Shown: positions 8,545 to 17,666 of the stretch, one piece after another
Numbering within the stretch: the first letter of the stretch is position 1
Layout: every line of letters starts with the position of its first letter
NCBI GenBank assembly: GCA_027030245.1
Contig: JALVFE010000035.1
Coordinates: forward strand, 62,001 to 126,000
Direction: 5' to 3'
Source of the DNA: Melioribacteraceae bacterium
GTDB lineage: Bacteria > Bacteroidota > Ignavibacteria > Ignavibacteriales > Melioribacteraceae
DNA length: 64,000 nt
Translations under genes and position numbers: made by a program
Notes under the pieces: model-generated
Databases searched by the model: none
What the model saw: only the letters and a program-made list of their open reading frames with translations
Told to the model about the DNA's origin: nothing

Positions 8545-9306
8545 ATGCAAAAATCTATAACTCTTCTAAATATTTTGACAATCCCAAAGACGGTCAAGCT
8601 AACTTTACATTTTTACTTTTCTGTTTTTACGTTTTTCGTTTTACTTCTTTCTTCTTTCGTTAATGCTCAAGAAAGCAAGACTGTTAAAACCGATACACTA
8701 AAAACAGGAAATATTAAACAACTAAACTCACCGCAAGCGGAAGAAGGCGATGTTAAAATAACAGACGGCACAAACACACTTATTAGAATAACCGACGAAG
8801 GAACTTTCGGCGCAATAGAAATTAAGAACGGCGTTCCGTTTTCAACAACCAATAAACTCTACAATGATGCAGGTACATTAAAATTTAACGGTTCTACTCT
8901 CGGCGGCGGAAGCGGAGCAACAACTTATTCTGTCGGGGATCTTGCACAAGGTGGGTATGTTATTGAAGTTACTCCCGATGGAAAACATGGTTTAGTTTCC
9001 GCATTACAAGACCAAAGTACGGGTATTTCTTGGTATGAAGCAAAGGATATTTTAAGTAATGAAATCAACCACGAAACAAGTGGTAAAAACTATAAAGATT
9101 GGCGTTTACCGACAAAAAGAGAATTGAATCTTATGTACAATCAAAAAGCAAGTATTGGTGGTTTTGTTGAAACCGGTAGACAATATTGGTGTTCTCTAGA
9201 GTCCGATAACTCTAACGCTTGGACTCAAAGATTTTCGGACGGTTTACAGGGTGCCGTGCCTAAGGGGGGTTATATTTACCTAGTACGTGCAATAAGAGCT
9301 TTTTAA
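8545..9306 (+). CDS. Secreted DUF1566 (Lcl C-terminal-like) protein
   Basis: About 253 residues. The first 125 or so (signal peptide ending FVNAQ, then NSPQAEEGDVKITDGTN and a GGGSGAT hinge) are nearly identical to the protein at 6094. The rest is a DUF1566/Lcl_C domain with the family features W-Y-E-A, DWRLPTKREL and a C-terminal LVRAIRAF. DUF1566 domains are typical of surface lipoproteins and adhesion-related proteins; no enzymatic role is established. The ATG at 8545 is preferred to the upstream in-frame start at 8494 because of the gaagga box at 8532-8537 and the match to the paralogue's start. The pair looks like one secretion/anchoring module joined to two different effector domains. 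Confidence 0.8.
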   Translation: MQKSITLLNILTIPKTVKLTLHFYFSVFTFFVLLLSSFVNAQESKTVKTDTLKTGNIKQLNSPQAEEGDVKITDGTNTLIRITDEGTFGAIEIKNGVPFSTTNKLYNDAGTLKFNGSTLGGGSGATTYSVGDLAQGGYVIEVTPDGKHGLVSALQDQSTGISWYEAKDILSNEINHETSGKNYKDWRLPTKRELNLMYNQKASIGGFVETGRQYWCSLESDNSNAWTQRFSDGLQGAVPKGGYIYLVRAIRAF

Positions 9307-9465
9307 TGCTTAATAATAAAAAAGCAATTTGATAGTAAAAAGACTGATATGCATTGAATGCTAATTAACAATTTTAAAATAAAAAAGTCCTCAATTACAA
9401 ATTTTGTTTTTCTTTGGATGGGTGAGCACGGGGAATTTTTCAAATTAATACATAGGAAATAAAAA

Positions 9466-11145
9466 ATGAAAACCACAATAATATTTTTAACGGCATTCTT
9501 ATTATTTTGTGCGTCTCTTGTTTTCCCGCAAGACGGTTCTTTAGATACATCGTTCGATACCGACGGAAAAGTTACAACCGATTTTTCTCAAGGGAATAAT
9601 TCAAGCGACGATAATGGAAATAGCATTGCAATTCAGCCGGATGGTAAAATAATTGTTGCGGGTACAATGTTTAACGGCTCGGACAATGATTTTGCTTTAA
9701 CAAGATATAATAGCGATGGTTCACTTGACAATACGTTTAATGGAAACGGTAAACTAAATACCGATATTATTGTTGATACGTTCGGCGGTAACGAAGACGA
9801 AGTATATGATGTGGCAATACAAAGTGACGGTAAAATAGTTGTGGTCGGTTACACTTCCACTACCGCTTCCGGAATTGATTATTTTGCTGTTGTACGTTAT
9901 AATCCCGATGGTTCATTGGATAGTTTATTTAGTAATGATGGTATGACCACCGTTTCTTTTGGAACAGATTACCAACAAGCTTCTGGCGTAGTTATTCAAC
10001 CGGATGGTAAAATTGTTGTAGTTGGGAACGTAGAAAATTTTGATACCGGTGCTATTGATTTTGCCGTTGCTCGTTATAATACTGATGGCAGCTTGGATAA
10101 TACATTCGATGGTGACGGAACACTAACAACTGATTTTAATAATGGCGGTAATGACTTAGCTAGAGATGTTGCAATTCAATCCGATGGTAAGATTGTTGTT
10201 GTCGGGTATACAGATGATTTTATTGATGGGGATATTGCCTTAGCTAGGTATAATACCGACGGGTCGCTGGATACATCATTTGATACTGACGGTAAACTTA
10301 CCACAGACTTTGGAGTTGGTTATGATTATGGATATGCCGTTACTATTCAAAGTGATGGTAAAATTCTTGTCGCCGGTCAAGTATCCGATGCTAGTTTAGA
10401 CAATTTTGGACTTGTCCGTTATAATACCGATGGTTCTTTTGATACTTCATTTGATCTTGATGGAAAAGTTTTAACGAATTTCACCAGTTATAGTTATGGT
10501 TATGATATGGCACTTCAATCCGATGGTAAAATTCTTGTCGGAGGAACAACCTACAACCCTACTCTTACCAAAAATGTTTTTGCTATAGCAAAGTATAACA
10601 GTGATGGTTCCTTGGATACTTCCTTTAATTCCACGGGAAAAGTAACTACAAGTTTCTCATCCGGCGATGCTGATGGTAGAGGAATAGCGCTCCAATCCGA
10701 TGGTAAAATTCTACTTGCCGGAACATCTTATAATGGAAGCAATGACGATTTTGCTATTGTGAGATACAATAATTCCATCTCCACGTCAATTTCCGTTGAT
10801 ATAAAAGTGTTCCTCGAAGGACCTTATAATAGTCCAAACATGAATGCAAGCCTAACAGTTCCTACAACTTCGCCATACTCGGAAGACCCGGAAACAGTGG
10901 GTTCAATACCAAATATCCCCGGTAATGAAGTTGTTGATTGGGTTTTGGTCCAGTTAAGAGATCAGAATGATGCAAGTAACATATTGGAATCTCAATCTGC
11001 ATTTATATTACAAGACGGTACTATTGTCGATGTTGACGGGAGCAGCCCGGTCCAATTCTCGCAACCCGGAAATAGCTCTTATTACATTGCCGTAAAACAT
11101 AGAAATCATTTAGCGGTTATGAGCAATATGCCGGTAGCATTTTAA
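9466..11145 (+). CDS. Delta-60 repeat secreted protein, probably C-terminally shortened
   Basis: 559 residues with a signal peptide (cleavage near residue 21). Seven delta-60 repeats of about 57-60 residues fill positions 22 to about 430; each has a G-S-L-D-x-x-F-x-x-D-G-K core and an IQxDGKI(V/L)VxG strand, predicted to build a beta-propeller or beta-solenoid. From about 435 a separate domain runs from VDIKVFLEGPYN to AVKHRNHLAVMS. In related Bacteroidota proteins this domain normally leads into a dockerin-like or sorting segment, but here the gene stops at MPVAF, followed by repeat-rich DNA. No T9SS tail remains, so export beyond the periplasm is doubtful. Function unknown. Confidence 0.8.
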   Translation: MKTTIIFLTAFLLFCASLVFPQDGSLDTSFDTDGKVTTDFSQGNNSSDDNGNSIAIQPDGKIIVAGTMFNGSDNDFALTRYNSDGSLDNTFNGNGKLNTDIIVDTFGGNEDEVYDVAIQSDGKIVVVGYTSTTASGIDYFAVVRYNPDGSLDSLFSNDGMTTVSFGTDYQQASGVVIQPDGKIVVVGNVENFDTGAIDFAVARYNTDGSLDNTFDGDGTLTTDFNNGGNDLARDVAIQSDGKIVVVGYTDDFIDGDIALARYNTDGSLDTSFDTDGKLTTDFGVGYDYGYAVTIQSDGKILVAGQVSDASLDNFGLVRYNTDGSFDTSFDLDGKVLTNFTSYSYGYDMALQSDGKILVGGTTYNPTLTKNVFAIAKYNSDGSLDTSFNSTGKVTTSFSSGDADGRGIALQSDGKILLAGTSYNGSNDDFAIVRYNNSISTSISVDIKVFLEGPYNSPNMNASLTVPTTSPYSEDPETVGSIPNIPGNEVVDWVLVQLRDQNDASNILESQSAFILQDGTIVDVDGSSPVQFSQPGNSSYYIAVKHRNHLAVMSNMPVAF

Positions 11146-11270
11146 TTCCAAAAATTTAGAGAAATCCTACATACTGCCCTGCGCTTTTTGTCTGATTTTG
11201 GTGCGGGGTTTGTTTTTTGAGTAACGTTGATATTCCACTTGAATAAAAGCAGCCCCAAATTTTAAAAACC

Positions 11271-11306
11271 GTTATCCCGTCCGCCGAAGGCGGATTGTTT
11301 CGGGAT
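11271..11306. repeat. Inverted-repeat element (tccgccgaaggcgga core), copy A
   Basis: A nested hairpin: outer arms atcccg (11273-11278) and cgggat (11301-11306), inner arms tccgcc and ggcgga around a short gaa-type loop. The reverse complement closely resembles 36901-36932, where the core is less symmetrical. Such GC-rich hairpins stand out from the AT-rich background and are typical of dispersed extragenic repeats. Confidence 0.6.
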
Positions 11307-11334
11307 CTAAAATGAACTCGTAATCTAAATTCCC

Positions 11335-11369
11335 CCGGTGGAAAGGAATGGTCCTTTCCACCAGGGAAA
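11335..11369. repeat. Partial inverted copy of the 125-bp repeat's first hairpin
   Basis: The stem ggtggaaagga (11337-11347) pairs with tcctttccacc (11352-11362) around an atgg loop. Its reverse complement plus flanks matches the first hairpin of the 125-bp repeats at 8266 and 36999. Only this hairpin is present here. It lies downstream of both convergent genes. Confidence 0.65.
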
Positions 11370-11465
11370 AACGATCCGTATGCATTAGACAGAATGGCAG
11401 TTTGAAACAACTCTAATAGTATTTTTCACCAAGTAAATTTTTATAACAACTAATTTGTAGACAGA

Positions 11466-12833
11466 TTATTCCAAACCGAATTTAGGTTTATTTGTCATCC
11501 ATTTGCCTCGGGTAAAATCCGGGAAAAATTGCGGGGCACCGTTACTCGCAACAGAAGCTTCCGACAATGGTGATATGGCACTCCACGCTGCTGCATCATA
11601 AACATCCAAAGGCGGTTCTTTTTCTTCTCGTACTCCTTCAAGAAAGGTCTTAATCGTAAAGAAATCTATTCCGCCATGCCCGGATCCTTTTGCTTTTTCT
11701 TCTTCTTCCTTCCACATTTTATGATCATACTCTTTCATATATTTATCATAATCGGCTCCCGTTTCCCAAGTATGCTTCGGTGATTTTCCTTCTATATAAA
11801 TTCTGCGTCCTTCGTATTTACCTTCCCAAACACCTTCATTTCCGTGCAAAGTAAATCCCCAAGAATATGGCCGTGGTAAATTGGTATCGTGACTTACAAC
11901 TATTGTTTCGCCATTCGCTGTTTTTATTGTTGAAGTTACTATATCTCCTAGTTTCCATTTTAATTTTGCATTCGGATGATTTATTCCACCTTGAGGGTGT
12001 TTTACAATATAGTGATGTAAACTTGTGGATTTGGTTGCTACCGATGTTATCGATTCAAACTTATTGCCTCTGTTAATATTAAACCACGTGGCTACCGGTC
12101 CAACTCCATGTGTAGGATATAAGTCTCCGTTCCTTTTTAACGAATGCTCTGTTCGCCATCTTGCTTCCCCTTTGGCACCTTTGCCGAACTCTACTCCCGG
12201 ATTAAATTTTACTTCTCTTAAATCATGCTGATATCCGCAAGTAGCGTGTACAACTTCACCGAATAATCCTTTTCTAACCATTTTTAATACCGCTAAGGCT
12301 TCCCGGGCAAAACATACGTTCTCAAGTATCATCAAGGGTGTTCCCGTTTCCTCATAAGTGTTTACCAAATCCCAACATTCGGCTATTGTGTTGGCTGCAC
12401 TTACTTCTACTCCCGTATATTTTCCGGCTCGCATTGCTGCAACAGACATTGGGGTGTGCCAACGCCATGGAGTGGAAATAATTACACCGTCAACATCATC
12501 TCGTTCAAGTAATTTCATAAATGCATATTCATCTCCCGTATAAACCGTTGCTTCTTTTCTTGAATGTTCTCTTAATATTTGTTGACTTTTTGCAATGGCT
12601 TCCGGATCAATATCACAAATTGCCGTTATCTCCACATCCTTATAATTTGCAACATTATTTAAGTGCCAACTTCCTCTATGACCAACTCCTATAAAGGCAA
12701 TATTGATTTTACCATTCGGTTTATTTCTCTTAAATCTGAATTTCCCTGCATTTAAAATTCTCGGAGCAATAGTCAAACCTGCTCCGGCTATTGTTGCCGA
12801 TTTTAGAAAATCCCTTCTGCTTAGTTTACTCAT
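11466..12833 (-). CDS. Gfo/Idh/MocA-family protein, GH109-like glycosidase
   Basis: 455 residues with a Tat-type leader (RRDFLK at 6-11, then a hydrophobic stretch), so exported folded, consistent with a bound NAD cofactor. The Rossmann motif GVGHRG follows near residue 45. The long conserved blocks RWHTPMSVAAMRAGKY, RTEHSLKRNGDLYPTHG, SHDTNLPRPY and HGGIDFF are those of GH109 enzymes, which cleave alpha-N-acetylgalactosaminides by an NAD-dependent oxidation/elimination mechanism. It is the last gene of the first glycan locus; a paralogue lies at 43693. Substrate specificity cannot be told from sequence, since many GH109-like proteins act on other sugars or are uncharacterised. Confidence 0.85.
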   Translation of the reverse strand: MSKLSRRDFLKSATIAGAGLTIAPRILNAGKFRFKRNKPNGKINIAFIGVGHRGSWHLNNVANYKDVEITAICDIDPEAIAKSQQILREHSRKEATVYTGDEYAFMKLLERDDVDGVIISTPWRWHTPMSVAAMRAGKYTGVEVSAANTIAECWDLVNTYEETGTPLMILENVCFAREALAVLKMVRKGLFGEVVHATCGYQHDLREVKFNPGVEFGKGAKGEARWRTEHSLKRNGDLYPTHGVGPVATWFNINRGNKFESITSVATKSTSLHHYIVKHPQGGINHPNAKLKWKLGDIVTSTIKTANGETIVVSHDTNLPRPYSWGFTLHGNEGVWEGKYEGRRIYIEGKSPKHTWETGADYDKYMKEYDHKMWKEEEEKAKGSGHGGIDFFTIKTFLEGVREEKEPPLDVYDAAAWSAISPLSEASVASNGAPQFFPDFTRGKWMTNKPKFGLE

Positions 12834-12929
12834 TTGAAACCTCGTTTTAATATTTATTTAGTAAAATAGTAGACTTACAATTTTAATAATTCTCTTCTTT
12901 TTTATAATATACTAAGCAATTAGATATAA

Positions 12930-13832
12930 TCATTTACAATTTTCACCAATATTTAATCTCTCGGAAATATATTTAAGACCTTCTCCTATGTGTGTTCTCC
13001 AATAGTACCAATTATGTCTTCCGTCCATAACTCTGTACTCATGCGGAATACCTCTATCTCTGAATATTTTTCGCAAAACAGAATTACCATAGTAAAGCCA
13101 GTCATCATCTCCGCAGGTAATATACCAATTAACGCTTTTTAATTTTTCTACCGATATGGTTTTTGCCAAATATATCGGATTATTATTATTCCAGTGCTCC
13201 GATAAACGAGCTTTTCCTTTTACATTTTTTCCATAGACGTGAGCATATAAATAATCAAAGTGTTTTTGAGATGTCTTTAATACTTCGTCATCCGGCCGAA
13301 TAGCGGCACTATAAGCCACACAAGTAGCAAAAATATCCGGATGTCTCATAGCATAACCCAAAGCAGCATATCCTCCCATTGATAACCCGCTTATTGCTCT
13401 ATGTTTTTTATCCGCTTTTATTCTATAAGTTTGTTCTATGTAAGGAATGAATTCTTTTATAAACATATCTTCATAATTAAAATCCCCGTTCGGTTGATTT
13501 ACAAACCACTTCAGACCGCCATTAGGCATAACTATAATCATCTCATCAATTTCTTTGGAAAGAATTTTTTGATCGGCAACCTGATTTACGAAAGCATTAT
13601 CAAGCCAAGTATTTTCATTATCCGTATATCCGTGTAATAAATAAAGTACCGGATATTTCTTAGTCGATTCTTCGTAACTTGGAGGTAAATATATTGAATA
13701 ATTGACTATTGTATCTAAAATTTGACTATAAAATTTAATACTTTTTATTACCTTGCCATTTACTCCCGCAAAATATATTTTAGTATTAAATAGATTAAAG
13801 AGTAGTAGAAAGACAAATGATATTTTTTTCAT
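12930..13832 (-). CDS. Secreted alpha/beta-hydrolase esterase (PF00756 type)
   Basis: 300 residues with a signal peptide (about 1-22). It has the esterase D/feruloyl-esterase fold, with the nucleophile Ser151 in GLSMGG, an oxyanion-region HGYTDNENTW at 68-76, a likely acid Asp near 242-244 (GDDDW) and the catalytic His273 (GRHNW). Enzymes of this family remove acyl groups from polysaccharides. With the two SGNH proteins at 16062 and 16899 it gives this locus three candidate deacylases, suggesting a decorated (for example O-acetylated) glycan. Its exact ester substrate is unknown. Confidence 0.85.
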   Translation of the reverse strand: MKKISFVFLLLFNLFNTKIYFAGVNGKVIKSIKFYSQILDTIVNYSIYLPPSYEESTKKYPVLYLLHGYTDNENTWLDNAFVNQVADQKILSKEIDEMIIVMPNGGLKWFVNQPNGDFNYEDMFIKEFIPYIEQTYRIKADKKHRAISGLSMGGYAALGYAMRHPDIFATCVAYSAAIRPDDEVLKTSQKHFDYLYAHVYGKNVKGKARLSEHWNNNNPIYLAKTISVEKLKSVNWYITCGDDDWLYYGNSVLRKIFRDRGIPHEYRVMDGRHNWYYWRTHIGEGLKYISERLNIGENCK

Positions 13833-13880
13833 TTTTTATCCTATTTTTATTTTTTCCTAATATCTATAAATTTATTTAAC

Positions 13881-15989
13881 CTATTTTAACAACATCATTT
13901 TTTTTACGGATACAAAACTACCCGCTTTAAGCTTGTAGTAATAAATTCCGCTTGGCAAACCGGATGCATCGAATGTTACTTTATAGTTACCGGGATTTTG
14001 ATTTTTATTTACTAAAGTTGCAACTTCCTTACCGAGTACATCAAAAACTTTTAATTTTACTAATACACTCCCGCCCAAAACGTGAGGGGTAAACTTTCCG
14101 CTCCGCTCCTTCTCCTCTCGGGAGGGGATTAAGAGTTGTGTAATTTTTGGAATGCTATAACTTATTGTAGTTATCGGATTAAACGGATTCGGATAATTCT
14201 GTTTAAGTGAGAAGTTCTCATCATTCTTTTTTTTTTCATTAATAGATGTTAAATTAAGAATTTCCAGCACCAAATATCCGTTATTATCTTTATCAATATG
14301 TACAGTAAATTCTCCATCGGAATTTATTTCAGCTAATTTTTCTTTTGTAAAATAATCCATTACTACCGTGCCTGTAATTCCCGAAAGTTTAACACTTACA
14401 TCTTGTTTTGCATCTGCAAAGTTAGCAAGTATAAGAAAGTTACGACCTTCGCTTAACTTGGAGCGTGTACCGATTGCAACTGTGGGACATTTATTTTCGT
14501 CCAGTAACTGACTAACTATTGTAGCTTCCCAATCGGTTTTTAATGGCTGTATAATTATATCATTGAGCATTGAATCAATTCGTGCAAAAGCTCCATTTTC
14601 TCCTTTTATTCCGTCTGCCCAGATATTTTGCCTAAAATCTTTTTTAGAATCATTATGTGTTGTTCCGCCTCTCCAGAACTGCAAGCCTTTAGCTCCTTGT
14701 ATAATTCCTTTAAAAAGAGAAGGTATAAATGTTTTATGGTAATATGATTGTATTTGCATAATATTTGATGGAACAACCAAACCGTCACACTTATCCATGA
14801 GTTCAATAGTATTAATTGGGTTATAACGCTGTTCCGTTGCTTCTCCGTTCCAAGTAATATAACAACCGGTAACATCCATAAGATTATTATCTCCGTTTCT
14901 ATCGGCTCGCCCAATATATTTATGTACCCCATTTAGTTCAAAAACGGGAATACTGCGTAAGCCCGTTACCGGATCAACAACATTACTGTCCAGCCAATTA
15001 CTTAAAGGTTTTTTTTCCGTTATATATTGTGTCAGATGTTTAGCTTCATTATCGTAAGTGAACATTATGAATGAATAACTTGGAATTTCGCCCGTATTTA
15101 ATGCGTTGAAAATCTCTTTAATTTTATCTTTGTATTCTTCTTTAAAGTTATTTATTTGAAACGAATTAAATTTACAACCTTTACCGATTACTTTTTTAAG
15201 CTCCGATAAACTTTTTACATTTACAATCCCGTTAAATCCATATTCGGAATAATACTTGGCATCTTCCTCCAAAGAAAAATAATACGAACGATAAGCCAGA
15301 CGTGGGAAAATATATTTCCATTTCCCGTTTTCTTTAACGGAATAATTACCTAATGAATCTATTTTAACATAACTGCTTTCAAATTCTACTTTCGGCGTTC
15401 GTACTTTGTTACTAATAATTTTACCATTATTTGTTTCTACAATGCTAAAATCATCAATATAAACTGTCGGGCAAGTTGCTAAATTTTTACTACTGTAAAC
15501 ATACTCTCCATCCGTACTTATTAAATATTTATATTTAGAAACTTGAAAATAGTAATCTCCGGGATACTTAGCATAAAAAGGTAAAATTACTTCTTGCCAT
15601 TTACCAATCTCCGATACATTAAACTGCATTTCCTCAAATTTACTTGAATAATTGCTGACAATCTTTGCCAATAAATTTTGACCGTGTATCGGTCCGACCA
15701 TTTTCACATAAAAACGCAGGAGATATTCTTTTCCTTGTTCTAAAGTAAATCGTTTCGATGTAATTTTATTTGATAAAAACGTACTTGTATCACTCGGGAA
15801 CATTAAAGAACCACTTCCGTCATCCGTATGTGATACTGAATCTACATAGGTAGTGGGAGAATGTAAGGTATATTTATCTGGTCCAAATACGTGAGGATTT
15901 AAATCCGATATAATATTTGTTTGTGCATTAATAGAAAAAGAAATCATACCCCAAAACAGTATTAGTAATTTTGTAAAATAAGCTTTCAT
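13881..15989 (-). CDS. T9SS-secreted glycosidase-like protein with N-terminal CBM
   Basis: About 702 residues: signal peptide ending SINAQ, a carbohydrate-binding-like beta-sandwich (about 25-190) with a DDFSIV strand, a TIM-barrel-like region (about 225-560) and a T9SS type A sorting domain containing QNYPNPFNPITTI. It is clearly homologous to the protein at 20425 (shared barrel segments around GFNG/GFNT and QGAKG). I cannot assign a GH family or catalytic acids with confidence. The sorting domain is interrupted by about 25 extra in-frame residues (14066-14143). The ATG at 15989 is preferred to that at 16004 because it begins a standard signal peptide and has aaggga upstream. Confidence 0.75.
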   Translation of the reverse strand: MKAYFTKLLILFWGMISFSINAQTNIISDLNPHVFGPDKYTLHSPTTYVDSVSHTDDGSGSLMFPSDTSTFLSNKITSKRFTLEQGKEYLLRFYVKMVGPIHGQNLLAKIVSNYSSKFEEMQFNVSEIGKWQEVILPFYAKYPGDYYFQVSKYKYLISTDGEYVYSSKNLATCPTVYIDDFSIVETNNGKIISNKVRTPKVEFESSYVKIDSLGNYSVKENGKWKYIFPRLAYRSYYFSLEEDAKYYSEYGFNGIVNVKSLSELKKVIGKGCKFNSFQINNFKEEYKDKIKEIFNALNTGEIPSYSFIMFTYDNEAKHLTQYITEKKPLSNWLDSNVVDPVTGLRSIPVFELNGVHKYIGRADRNGDNNLMDVTGCYITWNGEATEQRYNPINTIELMDKCDGLVVPSNIMQIQSYYHKTFIPSLFKGIIQGAKGLQFWRGGTTHNDSKKDFRQNIWADGIKGENGAFARIDSMLNDIIIQPLKTDWEATIVSQLLDENKCPTVAIGTRSKLSEGRNFLILANFADAKQDVSVKLSGITGTVVMDYFTKEKLAEINSDGEFTVHIDKDNNGYLVLEILNLTSINEKKKNDENFSLKQNYPNPFNPITTISYSIPKITQLLIPSREEKERSGKFTPHVLGGSVLVKLKVFDVLGKEVATLVNKNQNPGNYKVTFDASGLPSGIYYYKLKAGSFVSVKKMMLLK
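14066..14143 (-). repeat. In-frame GC-rich insertion within the T9SS sorting domain
   Basis: The sorting domain normally runs from SYSIPK almost directly into VKLKVFDVLGKEV. Here 28 residues lie between IPK and VKLK instead of about three, adding roughly 75 bp. The DNA is visibly richer in G and C than the surrounding gene and includes an imperfect palindrome around tcctctcgggagggg at 14112-14126. The inserted peptide (starting TQLLIPSREEKERSGKF) is polar and keeps the frame open. This suggests a small mobile or repeat element that is tolerated in a loop of the sorting domain. Confidence 0.6.
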
Positions 15990-16061
15990 TAAATATCCCT
16001 TCATTTAGTTTATAATAATTTTATTTATTATAATTTATTTTTCAACTTTACGATAACACAC

Positions 16062-16826
16062 CTATTGAATAATACCTTTAACAACAACCCTTTCAAATAG
16101 AATTTTATGTCCTGCATCATTCAAGTGAATACCATCGCCACTATCATATTTCGGATTTATTTTTCCTTTTTCTGTTGCTAAAGTTGTCCAAAAGTCTATT
16201 GTATGATTTCCGCAAAGGGAATATGTTGAATCTCTCATAGTGATTAATTCTTTTGTCATTGTACTATCGCTATTGTTATTACGCGGTTGTGTTGTAGTAA
16301 TCCATACCGGCACATTTTGTTCTTTTGCCTTTTTCAAAATAACTTTGTAATTGGCAATTTGTTCATCTACAGAATATTTGAAGAACGCATCATTGGAGGG
16401 AAGATTTATTATTATTGATGTCGGATTTAATTCCAGTGCTTTTGTAATATTATGTCCTTTTGATGGTAACGGTCTATTTTTTTTTGTAGGCACGAAACCA
16501 TCGGGCATAATGTGATATGTTGTATATCCGCTTACAGCAAGGTTTATAACTTTATTAAGAAGATTTACTTTTTCAGCATATCTTCTGAATCTATTTACCC
16601 AAGAACTATCAATTGACGAAGGACCTTTACCGGCTGCTGTTGATGAGCCCAAGATAACTATTCTTTCTATCTTCCCTTTCTTTGAAAATGAAATTTTATC
16701 AATTTGTTCTAACGGAATTTTTACTACGTTACTATCTTTTAAATAAACAGTAATTGAACCGTTTTGCGCGTTTATACTTGTTAGAATAAAAAAAGTAAGT
16801 ACAATTATTATTTTTCTTTTAGTCAT
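16062..16826 (-). CDS. Secreted SGNH/GDSL hydrolase
   Basis: 254 residues with a signal peptide (about 1-20). After a short N-terminal segment (VKIPLEQIDKISFSKKGK) the SGNH fold begins with ILGSSTAAGKG (nucleophile Ser61), followed by a block III NLPSND and the C-terminal DGIHLND carrying the catalytic Asp-His. Members of this family deacetylate polysaccharides or act as lipases. Position within the glycan locus, next to another SGNH gene, argues for sugar deacetylation. The opening ..VKIPLxQIDxISF.. segment recurs in unrelated Bacteroidota exported proteins and has no known role. Confidence 0.85.
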   Translation of the reverse strand: MTKRKIIIVLTFFILTSINAQNGSITVYLKDSNVVKIPLEQIDKISFSKKGKIERIVILGSSTAAGKGPSSIDSSWVNRFRRYAEKVNLLNKVINLAVSGYTTYHIMPDGFVPTKKNRPLPSKGHNITKALELNPTSIIINLPSNDAFFKYSVDEQIANYKVILKKAKEQNVPVWITTTQPRNNNSDSTMTKELITMRDSTYSLCGNHTIDFWTTLATEKGKINPKYDSGDGIHLNDAGHKILFERVVVKGIIQ

Positions 16827-16898
16827 AATGTTTTTCTTTAATGTCCTTTTTGATTTAATTTTGGAAATATTTTTTGTGATTATACAAACATCATTAGA

Positions 16899-17666
16899 TT
16901 ATTTTTTCATCAGCTTGGTAATTTCTCCATCAAGTTTATCAAACATTAACATATGCCCTTTTGCATTTGGATGTAGATAATCGGGCATAATTTCTTTAAT
17001 AATTTTACCGTCTTTATCTAGAAAAATATTTCCAATGTCCATATAATGAATATGTTTATCTCTGCTTGGGAAACCGGATATTAACTTATTTGTCTTTAAA
17101 ATCAGCGTATTTCTAAAGTTCGGTATATTTCTTCCGAAAGGAAAAATACCCAATAATAAAATTTCCGTATTAGGGAGTTTCTCTTCAATTATTTTGCAAA
17201 TTTTCCAAATTGCTTCTTCCAATTCATCGGGATAGTTAATGGTTGGGAAATTATTTCCATCCGTATTATTAGTACCTATAAGCAGTAAAGCAACTTTCGG
17301 ATTTATGTTTGCAAGCTCTCCGTTTTGAAGTCGCCAAATTACATTTTCAGTTCTGTCTCCGCTAAATCCCATATTGATTGTATTATATTTATCGAGATAT
17401 TTAGCTCTTACGGAATCTCTATCACTGTGATCCAAAAGATGTAAAATTGAATCTCCTATTAAAATTAATTGTGGATTCGCATTAACCTTGTTAATAATTG
17501 CTTCGTGTCTTTGTTTCCACCATTTAAGCTGTAAGCGATTAGTTGGAACGATTGCGCTATTTGTTTTAAGTGATGTGCATCCGATAAATGAAATCATAAT
17601 AAAGAATAACACATAGATTTTTCTTTTAGAAATTTTCTGCTTATGAATAATTATTATTAAATCCAC
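16899..17666 (-). CDS. SGNH hydrolase lipoprotein (PAF-acetylhydrolase-like)
   Basis: About 255 residues. The catalytic blocks are LIGDSIL (nucleophile Ser), MGFSGDR, LLIGTNNTDGN and the C-terminal DYLHPNAKGH with Asp and His, closest to the PAF-acetylhydrolase IB/GDSL-lipase subgroup. A lipobox ISFIGC shows it is a lipoprotein. The start is uncertain: no ATG lies before the signal sequence. A GTG at 17666 has aggaaat upstream and is used here; a TTG at 17726 is possible; an ATT at 17651 would give the most compact lipoprotein leader. It probably works with the neighbouring esterases on an acylated glycan. Confidence 0.75.
   Translation of the reverse strand: MDLIIIIHKQKISKRKIYVLFFIMISFIGCTSLKTNSAIVPTNRLQLKWWKQRHEAIINKVNANPQLILIGDSILHLLDHSDRDSVRAKYLDKYNTINMGFSGDRTENVIWRLQNGELANINPKVALLLIGTNNTDGNNFPTINYPDELEEAIWKICKIIEEKLPNTEILLLGIFPFGRNIPNFRNTLILKTNKLISGFPSRDKHIHYMDIGNIFLDKDGKIIKEIMPDYLHPNAKGHMLMFDKLDGEITKLMKK

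Larger units (their letters stand above)
11146..11465. other. Repeat-rich region between convergent genes
   Basis: This 320-bp stretch separates the convergent genes ending at 11145 (+) and 11466 (-). It contains two inverted-repeat elements at 11271-11306 and 11335-11369, described separately. No gene is seen. The hairpins may end transcription from both sides, although neither is followed by a clear T-run. Confidence 0.6.

Noticed and set aside
9530-10770. Tandem repeat array resembling a satellite
   Set aside because: It reflects seven delta-60 protein repeats in one open frame.
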